The notes under the pieces: model-generated
Seen by the model: only the letters and a program-made list of their open reading frames with translations
What the model was told of the DNA's origin: nothing
Database searches by the model: none
Shown: in pieces, positions 50,004 to 58,162 of the stretch
Layout of the letters: each line of letters starts with the position of its first letter
Position numbering within the stretch: the first letter of the stretch is position 1
Position numbers and translations under genes: made by a program
NCBI RefSeq assembly: GCF_001889165.1
Contig: NZ_CP016020.1
Span: 124,001 to 188,000 of the forward strand
Origin: Bacillus weihaiensis
GTDB lineage: Bacteria > Bacillota > Bacilli > Bacillales > Bacillaceae
Direction: 5' to 3'
Length of the DNA: 64,000 bases

Positions 50004-50046
50004 GGGAGAAAGGATAGAGATAGCAACGATAACAGGTCAGCTAGCT

Positions 50047-50547
50047 TCATTCCTTGCAGAACTTTTTCATCCGCTCATAGCGATGTGTAAGTACTCCACT
50101 ACTTGCGTCCTTTTTCATTAAATACAAATGAGAAAACATGTTTTCAAAGAATAAATGGTTTCGACCATAACGGATACCCATTGTGTATTTTTTATCCTCA
50201 AAGGCATATTCCTGTACAATCCACTCTGCGTCACTCCCGTAATTGCGGATAAGAGTCTCACAAACATATAGACTTAAACACTGTTCTACTTCTTCGATTG
50301 TTACTTGTAAATCAAAGAAAAGATTTTGCTGAAATAATGAAAAGTAAAATTCTTCTAGTTTTTGTAGGCTTTGAATTGTATAGGTAAACGGAATAGTGAA
50401 TTCCTCGCATAATTGTTCTAATAACGATAGTTGTTCTTTTCTCAATTCATAGAAATAGGCTTTTGCTGCGAATAGATTATCGAAAGAAAGCAATTGTTTG
50501 CCATATTCCTTTGTTATTACATTATCGTGGTCAAAATGAGGTTCCAT
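50047..50547 (-). CDS. Hypothetical protein
   Basis: A 166-residue, aromatic-rich, acidic soluble protein, with AGGAGGAG about seven bases before the ATG. The N-terminal two thirds is probably helical (FDNLFAAKAYFYELRKEQLSLLEQLCEEF); the C-terminal part has beta-like YTMGIRYGRNHLFFENMFSHLYLMKK. I recognise no family. It stands alone between the atp operon and ywzB with its own terminator. Confidence 0.7.
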   Translation of the reverse strand: MEPHFDHDNVITKEYGKQLLSFDNLFAAKAYFYELRKEQLSLLEQLCEEFTIPFTYTIQSLQKLEEFYFSLFQQNLFFDLQVTIEEVEQCLSLYVCETLIRNYGSDAEWIVQEYAFEDKKYTMGIRYGRNHLFFENMFSHLYLMKKDASSGVLTHRYERMKKFCKE

Positions 50548-50559
50548 AGCTGACTCCTC

Positions 50560-51212
50560 CTGTCTCCATTTAAGGAATGAATATACCTGAAAAAGTATAT
50601 CACGTGAGACATGAAGTTTAAATCTGTAACAGTCTTTTCATAATGGAGGGAAATTTTAGGATCTTTCCTTACATAAAATAAACAAGTTACGGTAAAAACC
50701 TGATGTTCCTATTAATAAGTAGAGGTGGTTTATATATAGTTTGAAACCTTGAATGGTTGGGAAACGTACTAATTATGAGGGGTATTACTTTTAGATTGTA
50801 AAATTCAATGATGTATTCGTTAAAAATTTATTAATTTTAAAAATCATTCATGTTACAGAACTTTCTTTATATAATGGGAAAGGGTATATACCAACTGAAA
50901 GATTGTCAAACTTTTTTTAATCATTAGGCAAAAATATGCTTGTTTTTCTAAAAAATTCATGTATGATTTAAATTGCTTTCTGTCTTTTCTTTATACTATC
51001 TGAAAGTCTTTCTTTGGATTTTGAAACGATAGGGGAAGAAAAACGAAGGCTAACGCCATGAATTCCTAAAAAGCGTTAGTAAGTGCCGATAATGAATGGA
51101 CTATACACTCCGATCTAATGTAAAAGGGAGCAATGATATGCTTACCATTATGGGTGTGCCTTCATTCATGCTTTTGTAGGCGCGTCATATTTTTAGATTT
51201 GGAGGGATTAGT
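50560..51212. other. Intergenic interval upstream of ywzB, no gene seen
   Basis: About 650 AT-rich bases. Short inverted repeats such as CTAACGC/GCGTTAG (about 51050-51077) occur, but there is no supported gene or known RNA motif. Confidence 0.55.
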
Positions 51213-51443
51213 GTGCCCGATTATGGACAAATAGCTCTAATCAGTATGCTTGTAAATCTTATGTTCATGGTCATCACATGGTGGGCTTTACAAGCGTTAA
51301 ACATTGAGAAATGGATAAAACCGGGCAAAGTGGTTCAAGCAAGAGCACTCTTACTATTATTGACGATTGCAATAGGATCTATGGTTAGCAGTTTCTTCCT
51401 GGATTATTTGCTTTGGTCACAACAGCTTCCATCACTTTTTTAA
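51213..51443 (+). CDS. ywzB: DUF1146 membrane protein YwzB
   Basis: A 76-residue protein with two membrane helices (about 8-27 and 45-66) joined by the family-typical WWALQALNIEKWIKPGKVVQARALLLLLTIAIG. Function unknown; it precedes ywmB-murAA in B. subtilis as here. The GTG start has GGAGGG eight bases upstream. Confidence 0.88.
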   Translation: MPDYGQIALISMLVNLMFMVITWWALQALNIEKWIKPGKVVQARALLLLLTIAIGSMVSSFFLDYLLWSQQLPSLF

Positions 51444-51626
51444 AAAACATAGCTTCGTCCTTATACCTGTGTTTATAGGTATTAGGAACTGGGAAAAGAA
51501 GCTACATAAAGCGTAATGTTAGATAGTGGCTCACAACTTGAGTTTTGTCTAAATATGACGAGTTTTTCCACGTATGAGTCATGTCTATCCGGTAACAATG
51601 TTACTAAGGAGAGGACGTGACCGGAT

Positions 51627-52352
51627 ATGAGAAAAAAAGAATGGATAATGGCTGTCGTTATTTTATTTCTAGGATTAAGTATGGTAAACAATATAGGGGC
51701 ACAAGGGAACGATTCGAAGCTTGAGCTTATATCAAGTGCTTTGGAAAAACGAAACATTGAAGTTTCTGAATGGTCCTTATATTCAAAAAAGAATATTGAA
51801 AAAAAATCAATCTCTGAAGTGAAACAAATGACAAGTCAGTATCGTCAATATACATGGACTTTTATGAAAGAGAATGATGTGTTTAAAGCAGTCGGTATAC
51901 GTAATGATGAAGAAAAAGCTGTTACCGAAAAGTTTCAAATCATTACTACCCTCACAAACCACCATTCACAAACGTATATGTTATTTGAGGTATTGGGGAC
52001 GAAAGAGATTGATAATTGGAATGCGATGTCAGAAGCAATCCATGCGCAAATATTCGACATATTTCAAGAAGATTCTGCAATATATGCTTGTATGATGGGT
52101 ACAGTAAGTGATAAGATGAAAGATAGTTTAATTAATGAAACCGATATTATTTTAGGACTTTTTCAAGCTGAGCCTGTGGAAGAATTAACAGAAGAAAACT
52201 TCCTCTCAATATCAGCTGAAACCCCATTATGGGAAGACTTTATTCCAACAAATGACGATAAAATGAATATGCAAATTGCATTACGTACTGACGGATTGGG
52301 CGGTAAAACTACGGTCGTTATAGGAACACCAATCATTACGTCTGAATATTAA
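51627..52352 (+). CDS. ywmB: YwmB family protein (TATA-box-binding-like fold)
   Basis: A 241-residue exported protein with a signal peptide (1-25, ending IGAQG) and a duplicated alpha/beta fold typical of PF08680. Function is unknown. It ends 32 bases before murAA, the conserved B. subtilis order, which hints at an envelope role. Identified by context and family pattern (YTWTFMKENDVFKAVGI, HAQIFDIFQEDSAIYACMMG). Confidence 0.85.
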   Translation: MRKKEWIMAVVILFLGLSMVNNIGAQGNDSKLELISSALEKRNIEVSEWSLYSKKNIEKKSISEVKQMTSQYRQYTWTFMKENDVFKAVGIRNDEEKAVTEKFQIITTLTNHHSQTYMLFEVLGTKEIDNWNAMSEAIHAQIFDIFQEDSAIYACMMGTVSDKMKDSLINETDIILGLFQAEPVEELTEENFLSISAETPLWEDFIPTNDDKMNMQIALRTDGLGGKTTVVIGTPIITSEY

Positions 52353-52384
52353 TATAGAGAAATTGGGACGCGGAGGGGAATACT

Positions 52385-53695
52385 TTGGATAAAATCATCG
52401 TCCGCGGCGGTCGTAAGTTAAACGGTACTGTGAAAGTTGAAGGAGCAAAAAATGCCGTTTTGCCAGTTATCGCTGCATCATTGTTAGCAAGTAAAGATAA
52501 AAGTATTATAAGTGATGTACCTACGCTCTCCGATGTGTATACAATTAATGAAGTTCTTCGCCACTTAGGCGCAGATGTCCATTTTGAAAATAATCAAGTA
52601 ATTGTAGATGCATCAAAAGAGCTGTCAACAGAAGCACCATTTGAATATGTAAGAAAAATGCGTGCATCTGTATTAGTAATGGGAGCTTTATTAGCACGTA
52701 ATGGTTCTGCACGAGTTGCATTACCAGGTGGATGTGCTATTGGTTCTCGTCCTATTGATCAACATCTTAAAGGCTTTGAAGCAATGGGTGCAACAATTCA
52801 GGTCGGTAACGGCTTTATTGAAGCACAGGTAGAAGGAAGATTAAAGGGTGCTAAGATTTATTTAGACTTCCCAAGTGTTGGCGCAACAGAAAATATTATC
52901 ATGGCAGCATCATTAGCTGAGGGAACGACTGTTATTGAGAATGTTGCAAAAGAACCTGAGATTGTGGATTTAGCAAACTATATCAACGCTATGGGTGGAA
53001 AAATCCGTGGTGCTGGTACTGGAACAATTCGTATTGAAGGTGTAGAAGCATTAAATGGTGCACATCATACGATTATTCCTGACCGCATTGAAGCAGGAAC
53101 ATTTATGGTAGCAGCAGCCATTACGCAAGGGAATGTCCTTGTCCAAGGTGCTGTACCAGAACATTTAACGTCTCTTATTGCAAAAATGGAAGAAATGGGC
53201 GTAGAAATTATTGAGGAAAAAGATGGACTTCGTGTAATAGGACCAGAAACATTAAAATCCATTGACCTTAAAACAATGCCACATCCAGGATTCCCAACAG
53301 ATATGCAATCACAAATGATGGCACTACTTCTTCGTGCAAACGGAACAAGTATGATTACAGAAACAGTTTTCGAAAATCGTTTTATGCATGTAGAAGAATT
53401 CCGTCGAATGAATGGAAATATTAAAATTGAGGGACGCTCCGTTATCATCAATGGACCAGTTTCTCTACAAGGTGCAGAAGTAGCAGCGACAGACCTTCGT
53501 GCTGGAGCAGCGTTAATTCTAGCAGGCCTTTGCGCAGATGGTCACACTCGTGTAACAGAGCTGAAGCACTTAGATAGAGGATATGTTGGCTTCCATCAGA
53601 AGTTAGCAGGCATTGGTGCAGATATTGAGCGTGTAACAGAAGAAACAGAAAAAACATCAACAGATCAGCAACAACAAGCAGCTGTATCAGATTAA
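52385..53695 (+). CDS. murAA: UDP-N-acetylglucosamine 1-carboxyvinyltransferase
   Basis: First committed step of peptidoglycan synthesis: transfers enolpyruvate from PEP to UDP-GlcNAc. The 436-residue protein has the catalytic Cys117 in [10 protein letters not shown] (the fosfomycin target), the N-terminal [15 protein letters not shown] and the substrate segment [11 protein letters not shown]. The TTG start follows GGAGGGGA. The C-terminal Gln/Thr-rich tail is extra. Confidence 0.96.
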   Translation: MDKIIVRGGRKLNGTVKVEGAKNAVLPVIAASLLASKDKSIISDVPTLSDVYTINEVLRHLGADVHFENNQVIVDASKELSTEAPFEYVRKMRASVLVMGALLARNGSARVALPGGCAIGSRPIDQHLKGFEAMGATIQVGNGFIEAQVEGRLKGAKIYLDFPSVGATENIIMAASLAEGTTVIENVAKEPEIVDLANYINAMGGKIRGAGTGTIRIEGVEALNGAHHTIIPDRIEAGTFMVAAAITQGNVLVQGAVPEHLTSLIAKMEEMGVEIIEEKDGLRVIGPETLKSIDLKTMPHPGFPTDMQSQMMALLLRANGTSMITETVFENRFMHVEEFRRMNGNIKIEGRSVIINGPVSLQGAEVAATDLRAGAALILAGLCADGHTRVTELKHLDRGYVGFHQKLAGIGADIERVTEETEKTSTDQQQQAAVSD

Positions 53696-53707
53696 TATGC
53701 CTTCATA

Positions 53708-53746
53708 AAAGGAGCAGGATTCTTACGGGATCCTGCTTCTTTTATT
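53708..53746 (+). terminator. Terminator of murAA
   Basis: AGGAGCAGGAT pairs with ATCCTGCTTCT, then TTTT. Confidence 0.85.
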
Positions 53747-53919
53747 TAGGATCCAAGTTTGTTGTTGTGACGACTTTACTAGAATACCTATATAGACGTC
53801 ATTATATACATGGTAATTAGTACTTTTTTAAATGATTCGGTTGTTGTGGTAATTGGTATTGATGATGCTCTTATTGGTGGTGTCAGTTTTTGTTGAAAAG
53901 TGAATAAATGCTTGATTTT

Positions 53920-54013
53920 CGAAAATAAAATAGTGAATGTCGAAAATAAAATGCAGGATTTCGAAAATAAATAGAGTGAAAGCGAAAATAAAAGGAACAT
54001 TTCCGAAAATACC
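53920..54013. repeat. Five-copy 21-bp tandem repeat with CGAAAATA core
   Basis: CGAAAATA recurs at 53920, 53941, 53962, 53983 and 54004, each exactly 21 bases apart, with variable bases between. It lies in the murAA-spoIID gap just before the spoIID promoter. On the minus strand it could code a peptide with 7-residue LFSK-like periodicity, but I see no ribosome site for that. Confidence 0.9.
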
Positions 54014-54035
54014 CCCTTTTTAACCCGATTATCAG

Positions 54036-54064
54036 TCATAAAAGCTTGTCCATCCCCATATGAT
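54036..54064 (+). promoter_or_regulatory. Sigma-E promoter of spoIID
   Basis: TCATAAA at 54036-54042, 14-base spacer, CATATGAT at 54057-54064, close to the sigma-E consensus (KMATATW / CATACAHT). spoIID is a known sigma-E gene. Confidence 0.7.
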
Positions 54065-54116
54065 GAACTATAGACATTCTACTCAATCTAACCAAATGCT
54101 GATGGAGGCTTAGTTC

Positions 54117-55133
54117 ATGAACTCAATTAAACCAGTTTTCACTGTCTTAGCAGGATTATTTTTTATTATTTTACTTATTCCTACGCTACTTGTTACGCCA
54201 TTTATGGATCAATCAAAGGGGAAGCTAGGTGAGGAATTAACAGTTGCAAAAAAAGAAGTGCCAGTATTGGCTGAATCTCCTGTTGATATTCCTGTTTACC
54301 GATCTCAATTGAAAGAAATTGAAAATATCCCATTAGAAGAATATGTAGTGGGAGTTGTTGCTTCTGAGATGCCAGCAGACTTTGAGCTGGAAGCCTTAAA
54401 AGCACAGGCTTTAGCTGCTAGAACATATATTACGAAGCAAATGATGAATGAAAAAGCATTGAGTGCACCAGAAGGATCAATTGTTACAGATACACAAATA
54501 CATCAGGTGTATAAAAATGTAGAGGAATTAAAAAAGATATGGGGCAAAGAATATGAGGAAAAAATAAATAAGATTACCGAGGCTGTTGCTGCAACTCAAG
54601 GTCAAATTCTTACATATGACAATAAGCCAATCGATGCTCTGTTTTTCTCGACAAGCAATGGGTTTACAGAGAATTCTGAAGCCTATTGGAAAGAGGAAAT
54701 TCCATATTTACGAAGTGTAGAAAGTACGTGGGATGAGGAGTCGCCAAAGTTTTATGATCAAAAAATCATTTCCGTTCAAGAATTTGAGAAAAAATTAGGC
54801 GTGTCAATTGAAGAAGGGACAGTTGGAAAAATTACAGAGCTCACCCCTGGAAAAAGGGTAGCAAAGGTTGAAATTGGTGGCAAAACGTTTACTGGTAAAG
54901 ATATTAGAGAAAAGCTGGAGTTAAAGTCTTCAGATTTTACTTGGGAGTTAAAGGGTGACTCGATCGTGATTGAAACAGAAGGCTATGGTCACGGAGTAGG
55001 CATGAGTCAATATGGAGCAAATTTCATGGCGGTTGATGGGAAAAATTATGAGGAAATTGTTTCATACTATTATAAAGGAACTGAGGTTGGAGCCGCGGAA
55101 CCATTTTTATCGAAATATACAGTGAAAAAATAA
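54117..55133 (+). CDS. spoIID: Stage II sporulation protein D
   Basis: Mother-cell lytic transglycosylase that cuts glycan at the engulfing membrane edge, working with SpoIIP and SpoIIM. The 338-residue protein has one N-terminal membrane anchor (9-29) and the SpoIID domain: IPLEEYVVGVVASEMPADFELEALKAQALAARTY with catalytic Glu84, DTQIHQVY, and GYGHGVGMSQYGAN near the end. GGAGG lies upstream of the ATG. Confidence 0.96.
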   Translation: MNSIKPVFTVLAGLFFIILLIPTLLVTPFMDQSKGKLGEELTVAKKEVPVLAESPVDIPVYRSQLKEIENIPLEEYVVGVVASEMPADFELEALKAQALAARTYITKQMMNEKALSAPEGSIVTDTQIHQVYKNVEELKKIWGKEYEEKINKITEAVAATQGQILTYDNKPIDALFFSTSNGFTENSEAYWKEEIPYLRSVESTWDEESPKFYDQKIISVQEFEKKLGVSIEEGTVGKITELTPGKRVAKVEIGGKTFTGKDIREKLELKSSDFTWELKGDSIVIETEGYGHGVGMSQYGANFMAVDGKNYEEIVSYYYKGTEVGAAEPFLSKYTVKK

Positions 55134-55157
55134 GAGCCGTAGTAGGCTCTTTTTTTA
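55133..55157 (+). terminator. Terminator of spoIID
   Basis: AGAGCC-GTAGTA-GGCTCT stem followed by T7. The stem overlaps the stop codon. Confidence 0.92.
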
Positions 55158-55274
55158 TAGACTTCAAAACTTATTACATAAAAGACGAGCGTTAAAGGAG
55201 AGTGTTTATCACTAATAAGATCTTATGTTCAATAGATAAACGCTCTTTTCCTCTAGTAAATGACTCATTCATAC

Positions 55275-55652
55275 TTAATATTTACCCCTCTTAAACCAAA
55301 TTCTCTTAGCTACATAGTACGAAATGAGTACCCCTGTCGTATCTTTTACAAAATCAATGATAGTCGCAGAGCGTTCGGGTACAAAGGACTGGTGAATCTC
55401 ATCGGTTAGTCCGTACAGGATGGCGATGATGGCTGCGAAAATACTGGCTCTTTCACTCCATTTATTGTGAGCCTTAAGCGCGAAGGCAATTAGCCAATAA
55501 AGGATCGCAAACTCAATTAAATGAAGAGATTCCTTAAGTAAATCATCAAAGGAAAAGGGAGTTTCAACGATTGCATCTGCTGGAAAGCTAGAAAGTGTCC
55601 AAATGACTCCCATATATAAAAGTGGTGCTGATGTAAGTAAGAATTTTTTCAT
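55275..55652 (-). CDS. VanZ-family membrane protein
   Basis: A 125-residue protein with four membrane helices and the VanZ pattern: ESLHLIEFAILYWLIAFAL, YGLTDEIHQSFVPERSATIIDFVKDTTGV. VanZ confers low-level teicoplanin resistance; chromosomal relatives have no settled role. The frame continues upstream to 55718, but ATG 55652 has AAGGAGT ten bases before it and begins MKKFLLTSAPLLY. It lies between spoIID and spoIIQ on the opposite strand. Confidence 0.85.
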   Translation of the reverse strand: MKKFLLTSAPLLYMGVIWTLSSFPADAIVETPFSFDDLLKESLHLIEFAILYWLIAFALKAHNKWSERASIFAAIIAILYGLTDEIHQSFVPERSATIIDFVKDTTGVLISYYVAKRIWFKRGKY

Positions 55653-55757
55653 CACTAAAAGACTCCTTTTTATCCTTTTTAAAAAATAAGTAAAAATCAT
55701 ACATACTATTATAACCATAGCACATACTAAGTTTTTAAAAATTTTTCTAATAGATGT

Positions 55758-55787
55758 GTATATAATTCAGAAATTCTGTTCAGAATG
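55758..55787 (+). promoter_or_regulatory. Sigma-F promoter of spoIIQ
   Basis: GTATA at 55758-55762, 15-base spacer, GTTCAGAATG at 55778-55787 (9 of 10 to GGHNANAHTR), the same layout as the spoIIR promoter. Confidence 0.78.
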
Positions 55788-55806
55788 ATTTTTGAGGTGA
55801 TGATAA

Positions 55807-56670
55807 ATGAGAGAGGAAGAAAAGCAACGTACTTCTCAAAACACAAAATTACAACAATTTTTTAGAAAGCGTTGGGTATTTCCGGCAATTTACCTAATGA
55901 GTGCAGCAGTTATTCTTACAGCAGTTTTATGGTATCAAGGAATTAGTAACGATGTCGCAGAGGATTTAGAGAATAATGATCAAGGCGAAAATATTTCCCT
56001 GACAAATGAACCTGAAGCAGTAGAGGTTAATGCTTTAAAAGAAAACTTTGCAATGCCAGCAATTGATCCAGATGCGGTTCAAGTAGTGAAAAAGTTCTAT
56101 GAGGCTGATGCATCAGCAGAAGATCAAGAAGCAGCGTTAGTATTCTATAACAATACGTACCGCATGAATAAAGGAATTGATATTGCAAGAGAAGATCAAA
56201 AAGAGTTTGATGTTGTTGCATCACTTAGTGGTACAGTGACAAAAGCTGAAAAAGATCCGATTTTAGGCTTTGTTGTTGAAATTGAACATGAGAATGAAGT
56301 TGTTACAGTATACCAATCTCTAGCAGACGCGAATGTACAAGCTGGTGATAAGGTACAACAAAACGAACTAATTGGGAAAGCGGGAAAGAATCTTTACAAT
56401 GAAGAAGATGGAATCCACGTACACTTTGAAGTTCGTCAAGCAGGAAAAGCTGTAAACCCATTAACATATATGGATAAGCCGGTAACATCCATTGAAACAG
56501 CAAAAGAAGAAGCTGAAGTAGAAGAAGAAGCTCCAGCTGAAGATACAGAAGCTCCAAAGGAAGACGCTGAACAATCTCCAGAAACAGACAAAGATGCTGA
56601 AAAGGGAGAAACTGAAGGTAGTGAACAATCAAACGAGCCTGAGGCTTCTAATCATACATTACAATCGTAA
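55807..56670 (+). CDS. spoIIQ: Stage II sporulation protein Q
   Basis: Forespore half of the SpoIIQ-SpoIIIAH channel that zips the engulfing membranes. The 287-residue protein has a cytosolic tail, one membrane helix (25-44), and a LytM/M23-like domain (about 90-230). The first metal His of active M23 enzymes is replaced (N121 in NKGIDI), while H204-V-H206 remains, so it is probably catalytically dead and structural, as known for this group. An acidic Glu/Pro-rich tail (235-287) follows. GAGGTGATG precedes the ATG. Confidence 0.94.
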   Translation: MREEEKQRTSQNTKLQQFFRKRWVFPAIYLMSAAVILTAVLWYQGISNDVAEDLENNDQGENISLTNEPEAVEVNALKENFAMPAIDPDAVQVVKKFYEADASAEDQEAALVFYNNTYRMNKGIDIAREDQKEFDVVASLSGTVTKAEKDPILGFVVEIEHENEVVTVYQSLADANVQAGDKVQQNELIGKAGKNLYNEEDGIHVHFEVRQAGKAVNPLTYMDKPVTSIETAKEEAEVEEEAPAEDTEAPKEDAEQSPETDKDAEKGETEGSEQSNEPEASNHTLQS

Positions 56671-56679
56671 GACTCTTCT

Positions 56680-56722
56680 AAGAGGTTGGTCTCCAGTGAG
56701 ATTAGCCTCTTCTTTTTTCTTG
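56680..56722 (+). terminator. Terminator of spoIIQ
   Basis: Fourteen-bp stem with G-U pairs (AAGAGGTTGGTCTC/GAGATTAGCCTCTT) then T6. Confidence 0.85.
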
Positions 56723-56797
56723 CTTTATGCTGTGTAAAAGCGGTATGTAAGAAGACTCCCGGACGACTGCGGAAAGGACGAATATCTCTTGCAGAAA

Positions 56798-57235
56798 TCA
56801 ACATCCATGGTTAAGAGTCACTTTCTTTAACAAAACAAGGAAAAACATATACCCCAATCCACCACCTACAGTATTTAAAAGAAGATCATCAACATCAAAA
56901 GCCCCAACCCAAAAATAAAACTGAAGGCACTCCACAGAAAGAGAAAGCATAAAAGTCCCCACTATGACGGAATACACCCTTCTTAAAGAAGGGAAGAGTA
57001 GAGGCAGAAACACCCCAAATGGAAGAAAGGCTAGAATGTTTCCAACAAACTCATCTGTTAGAGAAAAACCGTCATAGCTTCTCATATATCGATTGATTGT
57101 TTCAAAGGGAATGAGATTATAGGTGCGAGTCCCCTCAATCGATTGACGGTATTGAGAAAAAAATAATAAATAAAATAGAGTGGCTAGATAAATCAGAAAG
57201 AGAAAAAAAGACATCCCTTTTATAGCTCTTTTCAT
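56798..57235 (-). CDS. VanZ-family membrane protein, second
   Basis: A 145-residue protein with four membrane helices and VanZ signatures: YNLIPFETINRYMRS, VGNILAFLPFGVFLPLLFP, VECLQFYFWVGAFDVDDLLLNTVGGGLGY. It is not closely similar to the VanZ protein at 55275, so they are separate acquisitions or old paralogues. ATG 57235 has a weak AGGAGA site. Function unknown. Confidence 0.85.
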   Translation of the reverse strand: MKRAIKGMSFFLFLIYLATLFYLLFFSQYRQSIEGTRTYNLIPFETINRYMRSYDGFSLTDEFVGNILAFLPFGVFLPLLFPSLRRVYSVIVGTFMLSLSVECLQFYFWVGAFDVDDLLLNTVGGGLGYMFFLVLLKKVTLNHGC

Positions 57236-57338
57236 AAAAAGTCTCCTATCACCATTATTTTTTCCTGATCAAAATGTGATTGCTTTAGTCTATTTTCAGC
57301 TAGAATGTTGCTTCGGTAACATTGTAATATGATGGAAG

Positions 57339-57368
57339 GCTCTCTTCAAACAGAGAGCGTCTTTTTTT
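57339..57368 (+). terminator. Orphan plus-strand terminator
   Basis: GCTCTCT-TCAAAC-AGAGAGC followed by a T7 tract, with no plus-strand gene before it (the preceding gene is on the minus strand). It may end a small RNA. Confidence 0.65.
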
Positions 57369-57492
57369 CCTTACCTACAGGATATTTCTCTCATTCAAAG
57401 TCCCTTACATTAAAATACCATAGGCTAGTCATTTCTGTTAGAGGCTTGCAAGATCTGTCGATAAAATAATTAACTGAATCTTCCTATTTTTA

Positions 57493-57579
57493 TTGACCGG
57501 TTAGTATGTTCATTGCATAATTATAAGGGTAAAAGAGAGGGAGGAGATGTTTATATAAGATAAAATGATAACGCTTACA
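57493..57579 (+). promoter_or_regulatory. Promoter and cre site of the symporter operon
   Basis: TTGACC (57493-57498), 17-base spacer, CATAAT (57516-57521). TGATAACGCTTACA at 57566-57579 matches the CcpA cre consensus TGWAANCGNTNWCA with one mismatch, about 40 bases downstream of the start point, a roadblock position for carbon catabolite repression. Confidence 0.75.
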
Positions 57580-57599
57580 AATAATGAAGGAGGATTCAA

Positions 57600-57782
57600 T
57601 TGCTTATTCTACTTTTCTTGTTTGGAGTTACAGGATTTAGTCTTGTTATGTGCTTAAAAAAGAAAAAACCTCATTTTTTACTCATCCCTGTTGGAACCAT
57701 ACTACTCTACTTAGTCATACAAATCGCACTAGTACCTGCACCATTTCTAGAAACCTTAAAATTTATTTTTAGCTTATCTTAA
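57600..57782 (+). CDS. Small membrane protein of the symporter operon
   Basis: A 60-residue protein made of two membrane helices (2-18 and 26-47) with a KKKKPH loop between them. The TTG start has GAAGGAGG six bases upstream, an excellent site. It is the first gene after the cre site and lies 31 bases before the DUF4212 subunit, so it may be a third, small component of the transporter. No family recognised. Confidence 0.7.
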   Translation: MLILLFLFGVTGFSLVMCLKKKKPHFLLIPVGTILLYLVIQIALVPAPFLETLKFIFSLS

Positions 57783-57813
57783 TCTGCAAACCAATTTAAT
57801 ATGGAGGTGCCTT

Positions 57814-58119
57814 ATGAAGAAAATTGATAAAAAGGTAGCAGATGCGTATTTCAAAGAGCGGACGAGAAATATTGTCATCTATTTACTCATTGGTTTTGTA
57901 GCATCCTTTGGAGTTGTGTTATTTGCGGAGCCTTTAAGCGCAATGACGATTAACGGGTTTCCTTTTCATTATTTTATGGGAGCTCAAGGGGCCATTGTTA
58001 TTTTTATTATCCTATTATTTGTTAATGCGAAGGTAAGTGACACTATTGATAAAAAGTACGGAATTGATGAAAGTAAGAATGTTCAGCTAAGTACTGGAAA
58101 ATCGGTCGAACATTCCTGA
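57814..58119 (+). CDS. Solute:sodium symporter small subunit (DUF4212)
   Basis: A 101-residue membrane protein with two helices and the DUF4212/TIGR03647 layout: ADAYFKERTRNIVIYLLIGF, NGFPFHYFMGAQGAIVIFIILLFVNA. It accompanies a VC_2705-type symporter, which follows 43 bases later. GGAGGTG lies upstream of the ATG. Confidence 0.88.
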   Translation: MKKIDKKVADAYFKERTRNIVIYLLIGFVASFGVVLFAEPLSAMTINGFPFHYFMGAQGAIVIFIILLFVNAKVSDTIDKKYGIDESKNVQLSTGKSVEHS

Positions 58120-58162
58120 GTATATCCAAAACGAAGAGAAATAGGGAAAAGGGGGATCTTCA

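Noticed and set aside
49560-50046. T-box or amino-acid riboswitch after the atp operon
   Set aside because: No T-box sequence (AGGGTGGNACCGCG) and no suitable downstream gene on the plus strand.
53788-54039. Minus-strand peptide with periodic LFSK repeats before spoIID
   Set aside because: Periodicity comes from the 21-bp DNA repeat; no ribosome site or known family. The DNA repeat itself is reported.
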